A stretch of 64,000 nucleotides of DNA from positions 4,415,501 to 4,479,500 of the forward strand of contig NZ_CP125380.1 of the NCBI RefSeq assembly GCF_034009455.1. Direction: 5' to 3'. This document shows positions 58,796 to 64,000 of the stretch, piece by piece. Position 1 is the first letter of the stretch. Every line of letters starts with the position of its first letter. The notes beneath the pieces were generated by a model. That model had not been told where the DNA came from and did no database searches. It was given only the letters and a program-made list of their open reading frames with translations. Both the position numbers and the translations under genes were made by a program. Source of the DNA: Pseudomonas sp. P5_109. Lineage in GTDB: Bacteria; Pseudomonadota; Gammaproteobacteria; Pseudomonadales; Pseudomonadaceae.

Positions 58796-59599
58796 TCAGA
58801 TGGCCAGGCTGTCGACCACACCGCCGTCGACCCGCAAGGCAGCGCCGGTGGTGGCCGAGGATAACGGCGAAGCAATGTAGGCCACCAGGTTGGCGACTTC
58901 CTCGACATCCGCCACGCGCTGGATGATCGACGTCGGCCGGGCCTTGCGCACGAATGCATCGGCTTCGTCCCGGGCGCTGCGCCCGGATTCAGCGGTGGCG
59001 TCCTTGAGCATCTCCTCAAGGCCATCGGTAAAGGTCGGGCCGGGCAAGATCGCATTGACCGTCACACCGGTGCCGGCCAGGCGTTTGGCCAATCCATGGG
59101 ACACGGCCAGGTTGGCGCTTTTGGTCACGCCGTAGTTGATCATGTCCGCCGGCGTCGCCACGCCGGATTCCGAAGACAGGAAGATCACCCGCCCCCAGCC
59201 CTGCTTGACCATGTCCGGTGTGTAATGCCGCGACAGGCGCACGCCGGAGATCACGTTGACTTCGTAGAAGCGCGCCCATTCGCTGTCCGGGGCGTCGTAG
59301 AAATCCACCGTGTTGAAGATCCCGAGGTTGTTTACCAGGATGTCGGCCCGAGGTTCGGCGGCGAACAATATTTCGGCGCCTTCGGCGGTGCCGAGGTCGG
59401 CGGTCACCCCACGCAATTGCGCAGCGGGAACGCGTTGACGAATGCTCGCCAGCGCCTGCTCGACCTTGGCCGTGTCGCGGCCGATTACCACCACCGTGGC
59501 GCCCGCCTCGGCCAGTGCCTGGCTGATGCCCAGGCCAATGCCGGCGGTACTGCCACTGACGATTGCCAATTTTCCGCTCAAATCAATCTTCATGCTCAA
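58796..59599 (-). CDS. SDR family oxidoreductase
   Basis: A 267-residue classical short-chain dehydrogenase. The NAD(P) motif is GSTAGIGLG at 15-23, then NNLG, the active-site Ser (SSESGVA) and the Tyr-x3-Lys YGVTKSAN at about 157-164. The start overlaps the stop of the aldo-keto reductase gene (ATGA). Substrate unknown; with its neighbours it could detoxify or interconvert carbonyl compounds. Confidence 0.92.
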   Translation of the reverse strand: MSMKIDLSGKLAIVSGSTAGIGLGISQALAEAGATVVVIGRDTAKVEQALASIRQRVPAAQLRGVTADLGTAEGAEILFAAEPRADILVNNLGIFNTVDFYDAPDSEWARFYEVNVISGVRLSRHYTPDMVKQGWGRVIFLSSESGVATPADMINYGVTKSANLAVSHGLAKRLAGTGVTVNAILPGPTFTDGLEEMLKDATAESGRSARDEADAFVRKARPTSIIQRVADVEEVANLVAYIASPLSSATTGAALRVDGGVVDSLAI

Positions 59600-60612
59600 G
59601 CTCCAATGAGGGGCAAGGGTGCGCGCTCGGAAACCAGCTTCGCCTCACGCATCGCTTGCCAGAATGCCGCGGGAATCACCGCCGACAACGCCGCCACGTC
59701 TTCGGCAATCCGCTGCGGGCGGCTGGAACCCGGAATCACCGCCGCCACCGCCGGGTTAGCCAACGAGAATTGCAACGCTGCTGCCTTGATATCGACACCG
59801 TGGGCCGCGGCGATGCGTTTGATCTGCTCGACCTTGCCGGTGATCGCCGGGCTGGCCTTCTGGTACTCGAAGTGTGCGCCACCGGCCAGGATGCCCGAGC
59901 TGTAGGGACCGCCGACCACGATCTCAACGTTCTGCGCCAGGGCGGCGTCCATCAAGCGCTGCAAGGCGCGATCATGATCGAGAAGAGTGTAGCGACCCGC
60001 CAGCAGAAAACCGTCCGGTCGCGCCTCGCTCAGATCAAGGGTCAGCTCGCAGGGCTCAACCTTGTTCACGCCCAGGCCCCAGCCCTTGATCACGCCTTCT
60101 TCACGCAGGCGGGTCAGCGCTTTGAAGGCACCGGTACGGGCCTGGTTGAAGTACTCCAGCCACTGATCGCCGTAGAAATCCTGGGCGATGTCATGCACCC
60201 AGACGATGTCCAGGCGATCGGTTTGCAGGCGCTTGAGGCTGTCCTCGATCGAACGCAGGGTCGCGTCGGCGCTGTAGTCGTTGACGATCTTGTTCGGCAG
60301 GCCGTGTTCGAACACCCCGCTCTTCTCGCCGAGGTCACGGGCAGCGGCGTCTTCGATTTCATCGAGAATCACCCGGCCGACCTTGCTGCTGAGCACATAG
60401 TCGTCACGGTTGTAGCGCGACAACGCGGCGCCAAGACGAATCTCCGACAGGCCCGAACCGTAGAACGGCGCGGTATCGAAGTACCGCACGCCGGCGTCCC
60501 AGGCGGCGTGGACAGTCGCCTGCGCTTCCTCTTCCGGGATAGCGCGGAACATGTTGCCCAGTGGTGCGGTGCCGAAGCCCAGCGCGCCGGGCAGTTTGTC
60601 TTTCAAGCTCAT
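59596..60612 (-). CDS. Aldo-keto reductase (pyridoxal/fucose dehydrogenase-like)
   Basis: A 338-residue AKR with the catalytic tetrad around FDTAPFYGSGLSE (Asp-Tyr), SSKVGR (Lys) and WVHDI (His). The C-terminal NADP site reads VIPGSSRPQR. The sequence style (FYGSGLSEIRLGAAL) is that of D-threo-aldose 1-dehydrogenase/L-fucose dehydrogenase-like enzymes. AGAGGA precedes ATG 60612. First gene of a three-gene operon, divergent from a LysR regulator. Confidence 0.9.
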   Translation of the reverse strand: MSLKDKLPGALGFGTAPLGNMFRAIPEEEAQATVHAAWDAGVRYFDTAPFYGSGLSEIRLGAALSRYNRDDYVLSSKVGRVILDEIEDAAARDLGEKSGVFEHGLPNKIVNDYSADATLRSIEDSLKRLQTDRLDIVWVHDIAQDFYGDQWLEYFNQARTGAFKALTRLREEGVIKGWGLGVNKVEPCELTLDLSEARPDGFLLAGRYTLLDHDRALQRLMDAALAQNVEIVVGGPYSSGILAGGAHFEYQKASPAITGKVEQIKRIAAAHGVDIKAAALQFSLANPAVAAVIPGSSRPQRIAEDVAALSAVIPAAFWQAMREAKLVSERAPLPLIGA

Positions 60613-60638
60613 GGATGAATCCTCTCGATTATCAGTAA

Positions 60639-60670
60639 CCCTGTAGGAGCCGGCTTGCCGGCGATGGCGC
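60639..60670. repeat. Single REP unit
   Basis: CCTGTAGGAGCCGGCTTGCC plus GGCGATGGCG, an unpaired REP variant just upstream of the aldo-keto reductase gene. Confidence 0.8.
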
Positions 60671-60708
60671 CGCAAGGGCGTCACCGCTTTGCGGATGACC
60701 GTTGAGCA

Positions 60709-60728
60709 GATCCTAGATTGCGAGGATC
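60709..60728. promoter_or_regulatory. Candidate LysR-type operator
   Basis: GATCC-N10-GGATC containing a T-N11-A pattern (60711-60723), in the middle of the 165-bp divergent gap between the AKR operon and the LysR gene. Confidence 0.4.
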
Positions 60729-60777
60729 GGACCGTCCAAGACATAATCCGCAGCACTTGAGTCCCTGAAGGTCTGAT

Positions 60778-61677
60778 ATGATCGACATCCGCCAATTGCG
60801 CTACTTCGTCGCCGTCGCCGAGGAAGAACACGTCGGGCGTGCCGCCGAACGCCTGCATATTTCCCAGTCGCCCCTGAGCCGGCAGATCGCCCAGCTCGAA
60901 GAACGCCTGGGTCTGACCCTGTTCGAGCGCAGCCAGCAACGCATCCGCCTGACCCGCGACGGCCAGACCTTCCTCGCCGAAACCCGCGCCCTGCTGACCC
61001 ACGCCAGTCGCCTGGAATCCCTCGGCAAACGCCTGGGGCGCGGCGAAGAAGGCGGCTTGTGCATCGGCTACATCGAAAACGCCATGCACGCTGGCGTGCT
61101 GCCCAATGCCTTGCGCGTATTGCGGATCGACCGGCCGAACGTACACGTGGCGCTGTACAACCAAAGCTCGGCCGACCAACTTGAGGGCTTGCGCCAGCGT
61201 AGCCTCGATATTGCCCTGGTCAGTGAGCCGCCGACGGATGACGACCCGGACTTGCTGGGTTTTCAGGTGCTGGACGACCCGATGCTGCTGGCCCTGCCCG
61301 AGCACCATCCACTGGCGCAGCAGAGCGTGCTGACTCCGGAGGATCTCGCCGGCCAGGAGTGGATCGGCGTGCAACACCACCAGAACATCACCAGCCGCGA
61401 AAACTTCGTCAGCGCCTGTATCCGCGCAGGCTTCACCCCCGATATCCGCATGGAAGCCACCGGCCCCTTCACGGCAATGGCTCTGGTGGCCTCGGGCCTG
61501 GGCATCGCCATGATTCAGAAAGGCTTGAGCCGCAATGCCCCGCCAGGCGTGGTGCTGCGGGAAGTGCCGTGGATTGCCCTCACCCGTCCGCTGTGGGTGG
61601 CGTGGCACCGGATCAACCTGCGGCCGCTGGTGGAGACATTCAGGAAGGTGCTGACAGAACCTGAATCCACCCCATGA
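60778..61677 (+). CDS. LysR-family transcriptional regulator
   Basis: A 299-residue regulator. The winged helix-turn-helix at the start reads FVAVAEEEHVGRAAERLHISQSPLSRQIAQLEERLG (described, residues 12-47), and the effector domain (about 90-290) follows. ATG 60778 is close to the family's usual start. Likely controls the divergent AKR-SDR-SRPBCC operon, as is common for this arrangement. The inducer is unknown. Confidence 0.92.
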   Translation: MIDIRQLRYFVAVAEEEHVGRAAERLHISQSPLSRQIAQLEERLGLTLFERSQQRIRLTRDGQTFLAETRALLTHASRLESLGKRLGRGEEGGLCIGYIENAMHAGVLPNALRVLRIDRPNVHVALYNQSSADQLEGLRQRSLDIALVSEPPTDDDPDLLGFQVLDDPMLLALPEHHPLAQQSVLTPEDLAGQEWIGVQHHQNITSRENFVSACIRAGFTPDIRMEATGPFTAMALVASGLGIAMIQKGLSRNAPPGVVLREVPWIALTRPLWVAWHRINLRPLVETFRKVLTEPESTP

Positions 61678-61680
61678 ACC

Positions 61681-62171
61681 TGTGGGAGCGGGCTTGCTCG
61701 CGAAAGCGGCAGGTCAGGCAACATTGATGTCACTGACACGCCCTCTTCGCGAGCAAGCCCGCTCCCACCGTTGATTGATGTCGTACCCAGTATTCTTGCT
61801 CGCTGGAGATCCAGTGTGGGAGCGAGCTTGCTCGCGAAAGCGGCAGATCAGGCAACATTGAAGTCACTGACACGCCCTCTTCGCGAGCAAGCCCGCTCCC
61901 ACCGTTGATTGATGTCGTACGCAGTATTCTTGCTCGCTGGAGATCCAGTGTGGGAGCGGGCTTGCTCGCGAAAGCGGCAGGTCAGGCAACATTGAAGTCA
62001 CTGATATGCCCTCTTCGCGAGCAAGCCCGCTCCCACCGTTGATTGATGTCGTACCCAGTATTCTTGCTCGCTGGAGATCCAGTGTGGGAGCGGGCTTGCT
62101 CACGAAAGCGGCAGGTCAGGCAACATTGAAGTCACTGACACGCCCTCTTCGCGAGCAAGCCCGCTCCCACA
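61681..62171. repeat. Tandem BIME array, 134-bp period
   Basis: TGTGGGAGCG starts at 61681, 61815, 61949 and 62083: exactly 134 bp apart, 3.7 units. Each unit contains an inverted REP pair and a spacer with GTATTCTTGCTCGCTGG. Copies differ by a few bases only (e.g. GAGC/GGGC, ATTGATG/ATTGAAG), which shows recent duplication. It fills the gap between the LysR gene and the LysR remnant. Confidence 0.95.
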
Positions 62172-62189
62172 GGTCATCAGCGAACTGCA

Positions 62190-62556
62190 GATTGCGCAGG
62201 GCTTGGTGCTTTACTGAAAACACCTCCGCCCCCTGCGAGCCCTCGGCCAACCCGCCGTCAGCGCGTCGCTGGCCAAGTTGCGCGATCTGTTCGACGACCC
62301 GTTGCCGGTGCGCAACGGACGAACCCTGGAGCCAACCCCGCGGGCGTTGCAGATTCTCAAGGAACTGCAGCCGGCGATGGACACCATTTCCGGGGCGGTC
62401 AGCCATGCCAAGGATTTCGAGCCGTCCACCAGCCGCGATGTGTTTCGCATCGGCCTGTCCGACGACTGGAACGGGGTCAACGATAACGATCCGGCAGAAC
62501 GCTGGTTGCGCTCGAAAATTGCACAGCACATGGCGGCGCCACTGTCGGGGCATTGA
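62190..62556 (+). pseudogene. Remnant of a LysR-family regulator gene
   Basis: In the frame of 62239 the sequence reads ALGQPAVSASLAKLRDLFDD, then PLPVRNGRTLEPTPRAL, which is the recognition helix and wing of LysR regulators. The first 30 or so residues are missing: an in-frame TGA lies at 62216-62218 and the REP array comes before it. The effector domain ends after GLSDDWNGVNDND, where the homology stops. I infer a gene eroded on one side by the REP array and on the other by the junction with the DinB-type gene. Confidence 0.75.
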
Positions 62557-63073
62557 TCGAGTGCAGGACCACCGGTTCCGATTCGCGCAGGTACACCGGC
62601 ATGTCGGTGACCGGTGGCATGGCCGGGATCTCGAAGTACATCTGCACCACCCAGCCACGGTGATAGCTGGCGTGGTTGACCACGTGCATCAGCATCGCGC
62701 CGGCGCTCATGACGCCGTTTTCGCCCGAGACAAAGGTGAACTCCACGGGCTTGTCCAGGGAGGCATCGGTTTGCCGGGCGCTCCAGTCGCAGTACCAGCG
62801 ATCGATTTCTTTTTGCGCCATGCGCAGTTCGGACAGGTTGGCATGCAGCAGGTCGTGTGAAGTCTTGAAGCCATGCCCCCGGCCTTCAAGGTGCGCCCGC
62901 CAGATGCAATCGACCACATAGACGTGATTGAGGGTGCCGATCATGTTTTTGAACACCGACACCCGTTCTTTTTTGACTTCGCCCGGAGGAAGTGCCGCAA
63001 GGCTGTCAAACAGGCGCTGATTGGCCCAGCGTTTGTAATCGGCCAGCAGACAGGCAGTGCGTACGGTGATCAT
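62477..63073 (-). CDS. DinB-family protein with altered C-terminus
   Basis: A 198-residue four-helix protein of the DinB/YfiT class. Conserved features are YKRWANQRLF at 11-20, NHVYVVDCIW with the first metal His, and HVVNHASYHRGWV with two more His near 130-140. DinB proteins of this type are usually about 165 residues. The last 30 residues (after MPVYLRESEP) run antisense to the LysR remnant and look unrelated to the family, so the 3' end was probably exchanged. ATG 63073 is the plausible start; upstream residues in frame are not family-like. Confidence 0.8.
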   Translation of the reverse strand: MITVRTACLLADYKRWANQRLFDSLAALPPGEVKKERVSVFKNMIGTLNHVYVVDCIWRAHLEGRGHGFKTSHDLLHANLSELRMAQKEIDRWYCDWSARQTDASLDKPVEFTFVSGENGVMSAGAMLMHVVNHASYHRGWVVQMYFEIPAMPPVTDMPVYLRESEPVVLHSINAPTVAPPCAVQFSSATSVLPDRYR

Positions 63074-63145
63074 CAGAGTTCTCCGATGGCAGTAAGCGCA
63101 CTCCCTAGCATAGACCCGATGACCGCAAAGCAGCGCCAGCACTGA

Positions 63146-64000
63146 TCATCGGTCGTTCAGGCGCTTCACCACGTGCCCGGCGAGCGCCAGGGAACTGGTC
63201 AGCCCCGGTGATTCGATGCCGAACAGATTCACCAGTCCCGGCACGCCATGTTCGGCGCATCCGCTGATAAGAAAGTCGGCGGCCGGTTCCGTCGGCCCGG
63301 TGATTTTCGGGCGAATGCCGCTGTAGGCCGGTTGCAGGCTGTTGTCCGGCAAATCTGGCCAATAACGGCGGATCGCCTGATAAAACCCCTCGGCCCGGCG
63401 GGGTTCGACGCGGTAATCAATGTGCTCGACCCATTCCACATCCGGCCCGAAGCGCGCCTGCCCACCCAGGTCGAGCGTCATGTGCACGCCCAGTCCCGCG
63501 CTCTCCGGGGCCGGATACACCAGGTGGCGAAACGGCGCCCGGCCGCTGAAACTGAAATAACTGCCCTTGCACAAATGCGCCTCGGGAATGAATGACCCAG
63601 GCAGACCGACAATAGCGCGCGCCACTTCGGGAGCGGACAGCCCCGCACAGTTGATCAATTCGCGGCAGCGCAGGGTCATGGGTTGGCTGCCGCCCATGTG
63701 CAGTTCGAAGCCCTGCTCCCTGCAACGGGCCGACAGCAACGGCGTGTGCAGGGCGAGCGTCGCGCCAAACCTTTCGGCATCGCCCTGAAGCGCCAGCATC
63801 AGGGCGTGGGAATCGACAATGCCGGTAGACGGCGACCACAGCGCCGCGACGCAGGAAAACGCCGGTTCAAGCGCCCGGGCCTGCGGGCCATCCAGCCATT
63901 GCAGGTCATCGACACCATTGAGGCGCCCCTGCTCCAACAGACGCTGCAAAGCCGAATACTGCTGCTCATCAGTGGCCACGATCAGCTTGCCGACGCGCCG
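63146..64000 (-). CDS. FAD-dependent oxidoreductase (LhgO/DAO-like), 5' end outside window
   Basis: At least 284 C-terminal residues of a D-amino-acid oxidase-fold flavoenzyme. Visible blocks are [52 protein letters not shown] and the FAD-contacting end [20 protein letters not shown]. These match the L-2-hydroxyglutarate dehydrogenase/oxidase group best. The N-terminal FAD-binding GxGxxG motif lies beyond the edge. It is 72 bases upstream of the DinB-type gene start, on the same strand. Confidence 0.85.
   Translation of the reverse strand, partial: RRVGKLIVATDEQQYSALQRLLEQGRLNGVDDLQWLDGPQARALEPAFSCVAALWSPSTGIVDSHALMLALQGDAERFGATLALHTPLLSARCREQGFELHMGGSQPMTLRCRELINCAGLSAPEVARAIVGLPGSFIPEAHLCKGSYFSFSGRAPFRHLVYPAPESAGLGVHMTLDLGGQARFGPDVEWVEHIDYRVEPRRAEGFYQAIRRYWPDLPDNSLQPAYSGIRPKITGPTEPAADFLISGCAEHGVPGLVNLFGIESPGLTSSLALAGHVVKRLNDR

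Overview
The window looks like a chromosomal segment of a Pseudomonas of the P. fluorescens/P. putida lineage. The evidence is high GC, dense GC-rich codon use, many REP/BIME palindromes with the core GCGAGCAAGCCCGCTCCC, a DksA2-type protein, a fused MrpA/B antiporter and a multicopper oxidase next to Mnx-type regulators. I saw no rRNA, tRNA, insertion sequence, prophage or CRISPR array.

Layout. (1) 0.3-18.5 kb: a Wzx/Wzy-type exopolysaccharide operon. It makes UDP-glucuronate and probably UDP-galacturonate, primes the lipid carrier, and carries export lipoprotein, chain-length protein, a kinase-like ATPase with a degenerate P-loop, three glycosyltransferases, polymerase, flippase, two deacetylase families, two acyltransferase-like proteins and an unplaced glycosidase-like secreted protein. 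Its upstream region has GGGG/CCCC palindromes, and an AT-rich tandem repeat of six 14-bp units separates its first two genes from the rest. (2) 18.8-21 kb: a paralogue of one EPS acyltransferase, a methyltransferase and a small secreted protein. (3) 21-35.5 kb: the most interesting part. A sigma54 response regulator, two paralogous sensor kinases, a SCO/cytochrome c fusion and a large multicopper oxidase (Mnx/McoA-like manganese oxidation system) lie beside a four-gene operon on the other strand. That operon encodes two related secreted proteins of unknown function and two curlin-repeat proteins (CsgB-like and a very long CsgA-like). I find -24/-12 promoters before the kinase-regulator pair, before the oxidase and before the curlin operon. 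CCCC-N6-GGGG palindromes lie about 100 bp upstream of the last two, as expected for activator sites. I infer a single regulon linking metal oxidation to a surface amyloid, with no csgEFG secretion genes present.

(4) 35.5-36.8 kb: non-coding, with nine direct copies of a 72-bp REP-bearing unit, a GC-rich palindromic element and a run of 12 C. (5) 36.8-40.6 kb: a periplasmic binding protein, an FAD enzyme, and a divergent XRE-cupin regulator/EamA transporter pair. (6) 40.8-46.9 kb: a complete Mrp cation/proton antiporter operon (A/B fused, C, D, E, F, G). (7) 47-56 kb: mixed small genes, a betaine-type binding protein, a chemoreceptor with a C-terminal sensor, a zinc-finger-less DksA, a glutathione transferase, and a 24-residue membrane peptide gene. 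(8) 56.1-64 kb: an OmpR-type two-component system, an aldo-keto reductase/SDR/SRPBCC operon with a divergent LysR gene, a 134-bp tandem BIME array, a LysR remnant colliding with a DinB-family gene, and an FAD oxidoreductase cut by the window edge.
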